Shown: piece by piece, positions 7,854-15,686 of the stretch
Numbering within the stretch: position 1 is the stretch's first letter
Layout: every line of letters starts with the position of its first letter
Translations under genes and position numbers: made by a program
The notes under the pieces: generated by a model
Databases searched by the model: none
What the model saw: the letters and a program-made list of their open reading frames with translations, nothing else
Told to the model about the DNA's origin: nothing
Assembly: GCA_043777595.1 (NCBI GenBank)
Contig: JAYWHT010000091.1
Span: 1-33,406 of the forward strand
Direction of reading: 5' to 3'
Length of the DNA: 33,406 bases
Source of the DNA: JAYVJH01 sp043777595
GTDB taxonomy: Bacteria > Bacteroidota > Bacteroidia > Cytophagales > Spirosomataceae

Positions 7854-8918
7854 ATGTCAAAAAAAACACTTTATTGGCTTTGCCAAGTTTTTAGCTGGAC
7901 GTTACTCATGTTTTATGAGTTTTGGGTGTTTACATTAGAGTCTGGTTTTAGTTGGACGATGCTGGGTTTTACCATTGCCAGTGTCGGGCTTTGCGTATTG
8001 CTGACTCATGTTTATAGGTTGGTTGTCAGACGATGGAACTGGGGTGATTTGCCCATTTATAGACTTATTCCAAGAGTGCTTTTGTCGGGTATTTTGTTGG
8101 GTCTGATAATGACGGTAGTTAATTTTTCGATAGACCTCAGCATTCTCAAAGACATAATTGGCAACGAGCCGGCGTTGTTTATGGGGTCGTGGTTGTCGTG
8201 GAGCAAAAGTATGTTTATGTGGGTGTTGAGTTATACTGTTTATCATTATGTAGAAAATATCCGCTCAACTGACATTGAAAAAATACTCCTCAAAACCTCA
8301 ATCAACGAAACCGAGGCCAAGGTTTTGCGCTCCCAACTCAACCCGCATTTTATGTTCAATGCCCTAAACTCTATCAGAGCATTGATAAACGAAGACCCAC
8401 AAAAAGCGCAACATAGCATTACACAACTGTCTAACATTTTGAGAAATTCGCTACTGGCCGACCGCCGCAAAACCGTAGAACTACGTGAAGAACTCAAAAC
8501 CGTTGAAGACTACCTGGCCTTAGAAAAAGTACGCTACGAAGACCGCCTAACTTCAGATTTTCATATCGACCCCAAAACGCTTTTTTTGCAAGTACCGCCC
8601 ATGATGCTCCAAACGTTGGTCGAAAATGGCATCAAGCACGGCGTTCAGAAAGCGGTCAATGGGGGATTTATTCAGATTACGGCATTCATGGAAAATGCCA
8701 ATGTGCATGTTCATATCAGAAACACAGGCAACTTAGACAGCCCAAAACACGAGTCAGAGTCGGGTGGGTTTGGTATTCAGAATACCGAGCGGCGGCTACA
8801 TTTACTATATGGCGATGCTGCCAAATTCAGAATTTTACAAGAATCAGAAAACGTAGTCAGAGCCGATATAGTGATACCGATACAAACCGATGGTATATTT
8901 AAAATTCAAAGTTCTTAG
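7854..8918 (+). CDS. LytS-family sensor histidine kinase
   Basis: A 354-residue membrane kinase. Four hydrophobic segments lie within the first 135 residues (about 7-27, 33-57, 71-93 and 108-131). A coiled linker and the LytS-type HisK domain follow: L-N-P-H165-FMFNALNSI is the phosphoacceptor, VENGIKHG the N box, and GGFGIQNTERRL the G box. It should autophosphorylate on H165 and pass phosphate to the LytTR regulator at 9416. The pair is normally adjacent, but here they are separated by an IVP-like element. The last codons and the stop (AAAGTTCTTAG region, 8908-8918) coincide with the left end of that element, so the extreme C-terminus is probably not original. Confidence 0.9.
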   Translation: MSKKTLYWLCQVFSWTLLMFYEFWVFTLESGFSWTMLGFTIASVGLCVLLTHVYRLVVRRWNWGDLPIYRLIPRVLLSGILLGLIMTVVNFSIDLSILKDIIGNEPALFMGSWLSWSKSMFMWVLSYTVYHYVENIRSTDIEKILLKTSINETEAKVLRSQLNPHFMFNALNSIRALINEDPQKAQHSITQLSNILRNSLLADRRKTVELREELKTVEDYLALEKVRYEDRLTSDFHIDPKTLFLQVPPMMLQTLVENGIKHGVQKAVNGGFIQITAFMENANVHVHIRNTGNLDSPKHESESGGFGIQNTERRLHLLYGDAAKFRILQESENVVRADIVIPIQTDGIFKIQSS

Positions 8919-9403
8919 TTCTTGGTACATTGTTAGCTAAGTTTCTACTTTTTTTACCCGCAGAGTCCGTTGATTTAAAAATAAAATTTAAAAATAATAT
9001 GTCAAAAATCATTTCATTTGAAGACATTATTGCGTGGCAAAAATCACAAGAATTGGCTGTAAAGATTTATATTGCTTTTGGCTCGTTAAGAGATTTCGGT
9101 TTTAAAGACCAAATTTGTAGAGCCAGCGTTTCGGTATCAAACAACATTGCCGAAGGATATGCAAGAGAAAGTAAAATCGAATTTAATAGATTTTTGAATA
9201 TTGCCAAAAGTTCCTGAACAGAAGTAAAATCAATGCTATATTTGTCCGAAAAGTTGAAATATACTACCGAGGCAGAATCGTTAAAGCTAAGAAATGATTG
9301 TGATGAAATTATCAGAATTATAAGGGCATTTTCAAACGCATTACTAAACTCTACGAAAAACTAAGAGGTACTAAAAAAAACTAAGCACCAAGCACTTTGA
9401 ACT
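8910..9403 (+). mobile_element. IVP-like element with terminal inverted repeats
   Basis: A segment of about 500 bp bounded by imperfect inverted repeats: 8910-8928 (AGTTCTTAGTTCTTGGTAC) against the reverse complement of 9385-9403, matching at 15 of 19 positions. It encloses one decayed gene for a four-helix-bundle protein. It lies precisely between a histidine kinase and its response regulator, which are normally adjacent. The likely reading is insertion of a small non-autonomous element; the mobilising enzyme is not in the window. The exact ends could extend a few bases, since similar TAGTTCTTAGTT strings continue to about 9413. Confidence 0.55.
8999..9364 (+). pseudogene. Four-helix-bundle (23S rRNA IVP-like) protein, in-frame stop
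   Basis: The frame from ATG 8999 gives MSKIISFEDIIAWQKSQELA and then FGFKDQICRASVSVSNNIAEGYAR, FNRFLNIAKSS, a hallmark run of the TIGR02436 four-helix-bundle family first described from 23S rRNA intervening sequences. A TGA at 9215-9217 (codon 73) interrupts it. The same frame continues with TEVKSMLYLSEKLKY and ends at TAA 9362-9364, giving the family's usual length of about 120 residues. Members often have Cys or Trp at this point, so a single base change to TGA explains the break. The fold is shared with the Avd protein of diversity-generating retroelements, but no reverse transcriptase or template repeat is present here. Confidence 0.75.
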
Positions 9404-9415
9404 AAGAACTAAAAC

Positions 9416-10147
9416 ATGAAAGCACTAATAATTGACGACGAGCGGCTGGCCCGCAATGAACTAAAACGACTGCTCGAAAATTTTCCTAAAATAGAAGTCA
9501 TCGGCGAAGCAGCCAATGCCGACGAAGCCATACTTATGATAGGCGAACTAAAACCCGACTTGCTGTTTTTGGATATTCAGATGCCTGGCAAAAATGGTTT
9601 TCAGCTACTGGAAGCCCTCGAAGACGAAGCCCCAGAGGTGATATTTACGACTGCCTACGACGAGTATGCCCTCAAAGCCTTTGAATACAACGCCTTGGAC
9701 TATGTACTCAAACCCATAGACCTCGCCCGACTTAGCGAAGCCATCAACAGAGTGCTTGACGAAGCGGTGCGCCAACCAGATAATATGCCGCAAATAGAAC
9801 GAAAGGCATTAGGTGAAAACGACCATGTGTTTGTAAAAGATGGCGAAAAGTGCTGGTTTGTGCGGCTCGGTAAAGTACGGCTTTTTGAGTCGATGGGTAA
9901 CTACGTGAGGTTACATTTTGACGACCAAAAACCACTGGTACTCAAATCGTTGAATAGCCTCGAAGAACGGCTCGATGTACATACGTTTTTTAGGGCCAAT
10001 CGCAAGCATATTGTTAATCTACAATGGGTCGAAAAAATCGAGCCTTGGTTTTCGGGGGGCTTACTGATTACGTTGCGAGGTAGTGGCGAAAAAATAGAAA
10101 TATCTCGCCGTCAAGCCATTCGCTTCAAGGATATGCTAAGTTTGTGA
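9416..10147 (+). CDS. LytTR-family response regulator
   Basis: A 243-residue two-domain regulator. The receiver domain (1-120) has the acidic pair DD7-8, phosphoacceptor D53 in LLFLDIQMPG, and the conserved TAYDEYALKAFEYNALDYVLKP stretch, in which T and K complete the switch. The C-terminal LytTR DNA-binding domain (about 140-240) contains FFRANRKHIVNL and ends RRQAIRFKDML. It is expected to be phosphorylated by the kinase at 7854 and to bind promoter DNA as a dimer. The start codon lies 12 bp after the right inverted repeat of the IVP-like element, so its own translation start region now comes from that element. Confidence 0.93.
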   Translation: MKALIIDDERLARNELKRLLENFPKIEVIGEAANADEAILMIGELKPDLLFLDIQMPGKNGFQLLEALEDEAPEVIFTTAYDEYALKAFEYNALDYVLKPIDLARLSEAINRVLDEAVRQPDNMPQIERKALGENDHVFVKDGEKCWFVRLGKVRLFESMGNYVRLHFDDQKPLVLKSLNSLEERLDVHTFFRANRKHIVNLQWVEKIEPWFSGGLLITLRGSGEKIEISRRQAIRFKDMLSL

Positions 10148-10235
10148 TGATGGGTTTACAAAAAAATAAAAGTAATCGGCTAAATACATTATCAAAGTTT
10201 ATTTTATAAGTTTGTGTCTTAAAAAATGAATTACC

Positions 10236-11249
10236 ATGCTAAAACAAATCAAGGATTTTTTACACCCTACATATTTAGACATCAAAGATAAGTTTTTTGC
10301 GCCAAAAGACTTTGAGGCCGATACCTTACCATGGATTGATCGCTCAAAGGCAAATATAAACGAGGGTCTGAAAGGTTTTGAACCGATAGCAGGCGAGCTG
10401 AGTTATGACATGGCCGAAAAACTAAGTTTTTGGCAAAAAAATGGCTATGTAATCCTCGAAAAAGCCATTTCAACTAACTTAATAGACAACTATTTGACAG
10501 ATGTTGAGCATCTATTAAAGGATAACAAAAAATTTAATACTGTTGTCAGAATCGACTTGCCTAAGTTTCAGCCCAATGCAGAGCGCAAAGCAAAGGACTG
10601 GACGGGCGGCGACCTAAGAGAGAAATTTGTAAAAATTAATGACTTTCATAGTATTTCTAAGGCCGGCAAAGAGTTGATGTCGCACCCAGCTATTGGCAAT
10701 TTTTTGTGGGCGGTCTTTCAGCAACAGCCCGTAGCTTTTCAGAGCCTCACGTTTTTGTATGGCAGCCAGCAGCCTACTCATCAAGACTTTGCATGGGTGA
10801 GGTCAAATATAGCAAGTCATCTGGTTGCATCTTGGATAGCACTCGAAGACGTTAAAATAGACTCGGGGCCACTTTATTATTATGTAGGCTCACACAAAAT
10901 ACCAAAATATAACTTTGGAAACGGTATTTTATATTCTGGTCGTTCTACCAAAACACCCCTTGAGTTTGCAGATTATTTAGACAAAACCTGTACCGATTTA
11001 AACCTACCAAAAGAAAATTTGATTATCAAAAAAGGTGATGTTTTGCTTTGGCACGCTGCACTGACCCATGGTGGAAACGCCATCGAAAACCCAGAGCAAA
11101 CACGAAAGTCAATGGTGTGTCATTACTCAACCAAAACTTCGTATCCATACCACAGATTAGCCAATGGAGTTGCGCCAGTTGTTCAAAATCATAATGGACT
11201 ACTGATCTACGGCGACCCTAACAATCTAAGCCAAGAGAATATGTTATAA
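10236..11249 (+). CDS. PhyH-family (phytanoyl-CoA dioxygenase-like) oxygenase
   Basis: A 337-residue non-haem Fe(II)/2-oxoglutarate dioxygenase. The iron facial triad is visible as H182-x-D184 (THQDFAWVRS) and H278 (ALTHGGN), and R290 (QTRKSM) is placed to bind 2-oxoglutarate. The N-terminal FWQKNGYVILEKAIS segment is the usual start of the double-stranded beta-helix in this family. The substrate cannot be deduced; bacterial members hydroxylate lipids, amino acids or secondary metabolites. It is 88 bp after the regulator gene and 30 bp before ribD on the same strand; cotranscription with ribD is possible but functionally unexplained. Confidence 0.85.
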   Translation: MLKQIKDFLHPTYLDIKDKFFAPKDFEADTLPWIDRSKANINEGLKGFEPIAGELSYDMAEKLSFWQKNGYVILEKAISTNLIDNYLTDVEHLLKDNKKFNTVVRIDLPKFQPNAERKAKDWTGGDLREKFVKINDFHSISKAGKELMSHPAIGNFLWAVFQQQPVAFQSLTFLYGSQQPTHQDFAWVRSNIASHLVASWIALEDVKIDSGPLYYYVGSHKIPKYNFGNGILYSGRSTKTPLEFADYLDKTCTDLNLPKENLIIKKGDVLLWHAALTHGGNAIENPEQTRKSMVCHYSTKTSYPYHRLANGVAPVVQNHNGLLIYGDPNNLSQENML

Positions 11250-11279
11250 TAGACAAAACGTATCTCAACTATTTTCAAA

Positions 11280-12290
11280 TTGATAAACCCCCAAATCGAT
11301 AATTTATACATGCGCCGTGCGCTTGAACTCGCAGAATTAGGTCGAGGCGCAGTTAGCCCCAACCCAATGGTAGGTTGCGTGGTTGTGCATGGCGACCGCA
11401 TAATTGGTGAAAGCTGGCACCAGCAGTATGGCCATAACCACGCTGAGCGCAACGCCATCGCAAACATTACTACTGCCGATATCCACTTACTGCCCGAGGC
11501 TACGATTTATGTAACGCTCGAACCTTGCGCCCATTTTGGCAAACAGCCACCCTGTGCCGATTTATTGGTCAAAATGCACCCCAAAAAAGTAGTAGTCTGT
11601 AACCTCGACCCTAACCCGCTCGTAGCTGGTAACGGTATTCAGAAATTAAAAAATGCAGATATAGAGGTCGTTATAGGTGTTTTGGAAAAAGAAGGACGAG
11701 AACTCAATCGTCGATTCTTTGTCTTTTTTGAACAACAACGACCGTATATCATCTTGAAATGGGCCGAAACATCCAATGGTTTTATTGGTGTAGCAGATGG
11801 CTCACCGCTCAAAATCAGCAATGCGCTCTCGCATACGCTATCGCACAAATGGCGTAGCCAAGAAGATGCCATTATGATAGGCACAAATACGGCTTTATTC
11901 GATAACCCGAAGCTAAACGTAAGGTATTGGACAGGCCGAAACCCAATCAGAATAGTCATAGACCAACATCAAAGACTGCCCCCATCACTTAATTTATTCG
12001 ATGATTCGCAAGAAACAGTTTGCTACAATTCGTCAAATCTCATAAATCTATTAGCAGATTTACATTCCCGAAAAATTCAATCGGTTTTGGTAGAAGGTGG
12101 CGCACAGTTGTTGCAAAGTTTTATCAATCAAAACCTTTGGGACGAAATAAGGATTTTTAAAAGCCCTCATTCAATCAATGAAGGGATTTCGGCACCTCAA
12201 CTGGCTACCAATGGTCGTTTGGTAAGTACAGAAAATCTAATGGGCGACAGTCTTTTTGTGTATCGAAATCAACAGGTAATCACAAATTAA
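11280..12290 (+). CDS. ribD: Riboflavin biosynthesis deaminase/reductase RibD
   Basis: A bifunctional enzyme of 336 residues for steps two and three of riboflavin synthesis, acting on GTP-derived diaminohydroxypyrimidine phosphate. The N-terminal deaminase has the zinc site H54-A-E56, C83 (EPCAHFGKQPPC) and C92. The C-terminal reductase shows LKWAETSNGFIG, IMIGTNTALFDNP and VEGGAQLL. The first 10 residues (to NLYMRRALELA) are conserved in the family, which argues for the TTG start at 11280 rather than the internal ATG at 11310. The 3' end overlaps the convergent ferredoxin gene by 11 bp. No other rib gene is in the window. Confidence 0.93.
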   Translation: MINPQIDNLYMRRALELAELGRGAVSPNPMVGCVVVHGDRIIGESWHQQYGHNHAERNAIANITTADIHLLPEATIYVTLEPCAHFGKQPPCADLLVKMHPKKVVVCNLDPNPLVAGNGIQKLKNADIEVVIGVLEKEGRELNRRFFVFFEQQRPYIILKWAETSNGFIGVADGSPLKISNALSHTLSHKWRSQEDAIMIGTNTALFDNPKLNVRYWTGRNPIRIVIDQHQRLPPSLNLFDDSQETVCYNSSNLINLLADLHSRKIQSVLVEGGAQLLQSFINQNLWDEIRIFKSPHSINEGISAPQLATNGRLVSTENLMGDSLFVYRNQQVITN

Positions 12291-12585
12291 GATTTAGCCG
12301 TTCAACCACAACGTTGTTTGCTAAATGGCTTTCGACTATCTCGCCTATATCACTCAGTTGAACGTTACCATAAAAAATACCTTCTGGATAAACTACCATC
12401 GCTGGACCTTTGCCGCAAACGTCAAGGCAGCCCGCTCGTTGCGCTCTAATGTCAATGTGTAGGTTTTTTTCTTTTAATTGGGCTTTCATGGCTTCGACCA
12501 ACGCCATACCATGCTCGGCACCACAACATTTTTTGCCAGCATCTTTCTGGTTTGCACAAACAAATACGTGTTTTGTATATTTCAT
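12280..12585 (-). CDS. Thioredoxin-like [2Fe-2S] ferredoxin
   Basis: A 101-residue protein of the thioredoxin-like ferredoxin family (NuoE/Shethna-type fold). Cysteines C10, C20 or C21, C53 and C57 (HVFVCAN, KKCCG, AGCLDVCGKGP) are placed to hold a [2Fe-2S] cluster. It is cytoplasmic and likely passes electrons to an unidentified partner. The gene follows the LOG-family gene on the minus strand with only 3 bp between them, so they are probably cotranscribed. Its last codons overlap the end of ribD, which may allow antisense effects at the 3' ends. Confidence 0.85.
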   Translation of the reverse strand: MKYTKHVFVCANQKDAGKKCCGAEHGMALVEAMKAQLKEKNLHIDIRAQRAGCLDVCGKGPAMVVYPEGIFYGNVQLSDIGEIVESHLANNVVVERLNLNL

Positions 12586-12588
12586 TTT

Positions 12589-13149
12589 TTATAATTGTGA
12601 TTCAGTCATTTTAATTAACAATTCATCAATATTGTCGGCAACGATAATCAAGTTTCTATTTTCGATTCTTAAAAATCCGTCAGCCACCATGCGGTCGCAA
12701 TGAGCCAGCAGGTGGTTATAAAAACCATTTGTGTTAAGTACACCAATCGGGCCATGATAGATTTTGAGCTGTCGCCAAGCCAATATTTCAAACAGTTCGT
12801 CGAGCGTACCATAGCCGCCAGGAAGTGCAATGACCCCATCGGCCATAGATACCATTTTAGCTTTGCGCTCGTGCATAGTTTCGACGTGGTGCAACTCTGT
12901 TAGTTCTTTATGGGCTACTTCGAGATCAGCCAAAAAGTTAGGGATAATCCCAGTTACCACTCCACCATATTGCATGGTAGCATCGGCTACCACACCCATC
13001 AAGCCACGACTCCCCCCCCCGTATATCATACGAATATCAGCCTTGGCCAACTTCATACCTACCTCTTCGGCCACTTGCCGATATAATGGGTTCACACCTG
13101 GGCTTGATGCACAGTAAACTACGATTGACTTCAAAATTGTATTATTCAT
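12589..13149 (-). CDS. LOG-family nucleotide phosphoribohydrolase (TIGR00730)
   Basis: A 186-residue Rossmann-fold protein. It carries the LOG signatures YGGGSRGLMGVVADA and PGGYGTLDELFEILAWRQL, which bind the nucleotide phosphate and hold the catalytic Glu. Family members cleave the N-glycosidic bond of nucleoside 5'-monophosphates, including AMP and cytokinin nucleotides; the bacterial role is usually nucleotide salvage. The three glycines of the signature are encoded by GGG-GGG-GGG, a run of nine C on the plus strand at 13012-13020. That tract is a slippage hot spot inside an essential motif. It is followed directly by the ferredoxin gene. Confidence 0.9.
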   Translation of the reverse strand: MNNTILKSIVVYCASSPGVNPLYRQVAEEVGMKLAKADIRMIYGGGSRGLMGVVADATMQYGGVVTGIIPNFLADLEVAHKELTELHHVETMHERKAKMVSMADGVIALPGGYGTLDELFEILAWRQLKIYHGPIGVLNTNGFYNHLLAHCDRMVADGFLRIENRNLIIVADNIDELLIKMTESQL

Positions 13150-13364
13150 GTTTTTGTGTTTTTTGCAACAATTCGCACATATTTAAGTACTATAAACAGC
13201 CATATTAACAGAAAAATAAAACAATTAACTAAAAATCAACACTTTAAATTTCAATATTAACATTTAATTTTTCTATTTATTACAGATAAATTGATTTTAA
13301 AATTAAATCATTCACAGTTTACATACTTTTTTTGCAAAATATTGCAATTTTATTTGTTTTAATA

Positions 13365-13395
13365 TTGTATTATTCAAACTTGGGCATTACCTTTG
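13365..13395 (+). promoter_or_regulatory. Bacteroidota-type promoter for the secreted Ig-like protein
   Basis: TTG at 13365-13367, a 20-nt spacer and TACCTTTG at 13388-13395 fit the phylum's consensus. The untranslated leader to ATG 13464 would be about 60 nt. The rest of the 314-bp gap 13150-13463 is AT-rich with no further gene seen. Confidence 0.6.
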
Positions 13396-13463
13396 CAAAG
13401 TTATTTATCGAAAGTATATAACAAGACTATTTTTTAATTTTACCCTACAAAAAACATATAGTA

Positions 13464-14075
13464 ATGAAAACCCGCTTCAATGCTTCGGCTAAGTGGTTCG
13501 TTCTGGTGTATAGCATTAGTTTATTTGTCAATCAAGTAAATGCCCAAACACCCCAACTCACAGTAAAACAAATTGCTTCACCAGTTTATTGTCTGGGGCA
13601 AAGTTACTACAAATTTGTGATTCAAGCATCGGGTGGTGTCGTAACTGTCAATAAAGGCATAATCGTAGCCGACACCATCAAAAATGTAGAAGCAGGTATC
13701 ACGCCGCTTATTGTTACCCTGACTGCCCCTAATGGGCAAACAATCAAGGACACAATGTTCCTTCCAACGGTAGATGCTTTTCCACCAGCCTCTGCCCTAA
13801 CACCAAGCTACACAGTTTGCAAAAGCAATCCTCTACCAACGCTTAGTGCTTTTGTTACGTCGTCTAATGTTACCGTAGATTGGTACGACAAGCCCGTTGG
13901 AGGTACGAAAGTAGCCACAGGCTCACTTACTTACCAGCCTACCAACGCCAAAACTTACTACGCCCTCAGCCGAGATATTTCTACGGGTTGTGTCGGACTT
14001 GGACGAACCCCAGCCAGTATAATTGTAATCGAACCCGTATGCGTATTTGTGGCAACTACTAAGATTCGGATTTAG
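13464..14075 (+). CDS. Secreted protein with Ig-like repeat, unknown role
   Basis: A 203-residue exported protein. Residues 1-28 form a signal peptide (basic start, hydrophobic core, cut after VNAQ or NAQ). Two beta-rich segments follow. The second, from about 115 to 185, contains YTVCKSNPLPTLSAF, VDWYDKPVGGT and QPTNAKTYYA, the pattern of Ig-like 'sequence-repeat' domains common in Bacteroidota surface proteins. Four cysteines (about 43, 120, 176 and 193) could form disulphides. There is no clear type IX sorting domain at the end. The function is unknown; a cell-surface or secreted binding role is a guess. It has its own promoter. Confidence 0.7.
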   Translation: MKTRFNASAKWFVLVYSISLFVNQVNAQTPQLTVKQIASPVYCLGQSYYKFVIQASGGVVTVNKGIIVADTIKNVEAGITPLIVTLTAPNGQTIKDTMFLPTVDAFPPASALTPSYTVCKSNPLPTLSAFVTSSNVTVDWYDKPVGGTKVATGSLTYQPTNAKTYYALSRDISTGCVGLGRTPASIIVIEPVCVFVATTKIRI

Positions 14076-14195
14076 ATTTACGACTTCACGCCTTCATAAT
14101 TTTAGGCTTTTCCTCTTCGTTTTATCGTAGATTGGTTATACTGCAACAAATGACCAAAAAAGACAATCGGTAGGTCTTTGTTACAAAAATTATCA

Positions 14196-15404
14196 ATGAA
14201 CAAAAAGAAAGTTCTCGTCTCTGGTGCGAGTATCGCTGGCCCTACACTTGCCTATTGGCTCAACCACTATGGATTTGAAGCTACTATTGTAGAAAGAGCC
14301 GAATCGCTCAGAGCAGGTGGCCAAAACATAGACATAAAAGGTGCCGCTCGCAAAGTTGCACATTTGATGTGCATCGAAGACACCATTCGTGCCGCTTCTA
14401 CGGGCGAGTTAGGTGTTCTTTTTGTAGATGAAAACAACGAAACAAAAGCCAAATTGGCACAAAGCGGCCCAAATTCATTTACAAGTGAGTTGGAAATATT
14501 AAGAGGAGACCTTGCCAGAATATTGTACAACCGTACAAAAGACAGTATCGAATATATTTTTGGTGACCAAATTATAGCATTAAACGAGTTTGAGACGGGT
14601 GTTGAGGTAACGTTTCAGAAAGCGGCCAAGCGCAATTTTGATTTGGTGATTTGTGCAGATGGCATCAGGTCAAGTACCAGAACATTGATATTTGGCAACG
14701 AAAACGTAGTACAGCCCTTAAACTTGTACATTGCTTATTTTACCGTTCCCAAAGCACCCAGCGATACCCAATGGGCCCGGTGGTACAATGCCCCAAACGA
14801 AAGAGTGGTTTTTGTACGGCCCGACAACGAAGGCTCGACACGGGCTTCTTTTTCTTTTATTTCAAAACCAATGGGCTATGAAAAGCTAACTATGAACGAA
14901 CAAAAGGCGTTGCTGCAACAAAAATTTGCAGATGCAGGTTGGGAATCTTCACGGCTTTTGGCTGAATTAAAGGGTAATACTGACGTTTATTTTGACAGTA
15001 TCAGCCAGGTCAAAGCACCCTCATGGTTTGTTGGCAGATGCGCCATGACTGGCGATGCCGCCTTTTGTCCGTCGCCGTTGAGTGGTATGGGCGCAAATAG
15101 TGCCGTTATAGGGGCGTACATACTTGCAGGCGAGCTTTCCAGAAACAAAAATCATACAGATGCTTTTGCGGCTTATGAAAAACTGATGCGGCCATTTATA
15201 AAGGAAATACAAAAACTACCGCCAGGTACTCCTTATTTGGCGCACCCAAAGGGTAAATTAGGGCTTTTGCTCTTGCATACCGTTCTCAATATTATTTCAA
15301 GTAAATTTATAAAAAAATTGGGTGGTTTGTTTAGTAGCAAAAACAAATCACCTTATGATGATATAATAGAATTGCCTGATTATGAGAATTTTGTGGAAAA
15401 ATAA
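14196..15404 (+). CDS. FAD-dependent monooxygenase (TetX/PHBH-like)
   Basis: A 402-residue class A flavoprotein monooxygenase. The Rossmann FAD motif VLVSGASIAGPTLAYWL (residues 6-22), a middle CADGIRSSTR (the DG motif) and GDAAFCPSPLSGMGANSAV (the GD motif) define the fold. Such enzymes use NAD(P)H and oxygen to hydroxylate aromatic or polyketide compounds; some inactivate tetracyclines or rifamycins. The sequence alone does not show the substrate, so no resistance function is claimed. ATG 14196 (MNKKKVLVSG) is chosen over the TTG at 14178. It is a single gene, convergent with the antitoxin-like remnant. Confidence 0.87.
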   Translation: MNKKKVLVSGASIAGPTLAYWLNHYGFEATIVERAESLRAGGQNIDIKGAARKVAHLMCIEDTIRAASTGELGVLFVDENNETKAKLAQSGPNSFTSELEILRGDLARILYNRTKDSIEYIFGDQIIALNEFETGVEVTFQKAAKRNFDLVICADGIRSSTRTLIFGNENVVQPLNLYIAYFTVPKAPSDTQWARWYNAPNERVVFVRPDNEGSTRASFSFISKPMGYEKLTMNEQKALLQQKFADAGWESSRLLAELKGNTDVYFDSISQVKAPSWFVGRCAMTGDAAFCPSPLSGMGANSAVIGAYILAGELSRNKNHTDAFAAYEKLMRPFIKEIQKLPPGTPYLAHPKGKLGLLLLHTVLNIISSKFIKKLGGLFSSKNKSPYDDIIELPDYENFVEK

Positions 15405-15467
15405 GAGGCATAAAAACAAGCGCTATGCTTTGCGTACGGCGGTCGATACTAGGGCTATTTTTGTCTA

Positions 15468-15624
15468 TTATTCTGCCCGTAATTCTTGTTGGTATTCTAA
15501 GCCATCTTGCCCCCATTGAACTTTGCCAGCATATTTATATGCATCGAAGCGTTTTTTTGGCTTTTTTTTTTAACTGCTCCTCAATCTCTGCCTGAGTTGC
15601 ATTTGGTCTGATGATAACAGTCAT
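15468..15624 (-). pseudogene. Small antitoxin-like protein, frameshifted in an A-run
   Basis: From ATG 15624 the minus strand reads MTVIIRPNATQAEIEEQLKK, then runs through ten A and seven A and stops early. Shifting by one base within the A-tracts restores PKKRFDAYKYAGKVQWGQDG and LEYQQELRAE-stop. The composite of about 52 residues resembles small Bacteroidota antitoxin-type proteins that end in a (D/E)PLxYQxxLR(D/A)E tail and are usually paired with a PIN-domain (VapC) toxin. No toxin follows: the next 60 bp downstream on this strand hold no plausible start. The ten-A run looks one base too long. It could be programmed slippage, decay or sequencing error. Confidence 0.5.
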
Positions 15625-15686
15625 GTTTTTATAGTTTTATTGATACAAAAACATATCATTTTTTGAGATTTCGTTATTTCGTACTT

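Noticed and set aside
8999..9364. Diversity-generating retroelement accessory (Avd) gene
   Set aside because: The fold family is shared, but no reverse transcriptase, template repeat or variable target gene is in the window.
14196..15404. Tetracycline-inactivating enzyme
   Set aside because: The flavin monooxygenase fold fits, but nothing in the sequence singles out tetracycline as substrate, and there is no resistance context.
15331..15516. Minus-strand frame after the antitoxin-like remnant, considered as its toxin
   Set aside because: It overlaps the 3' end of the FAD monooxygenase and the antitoxin frame itself, lacks a PIN-type acidic pattern, and has no sensible start.
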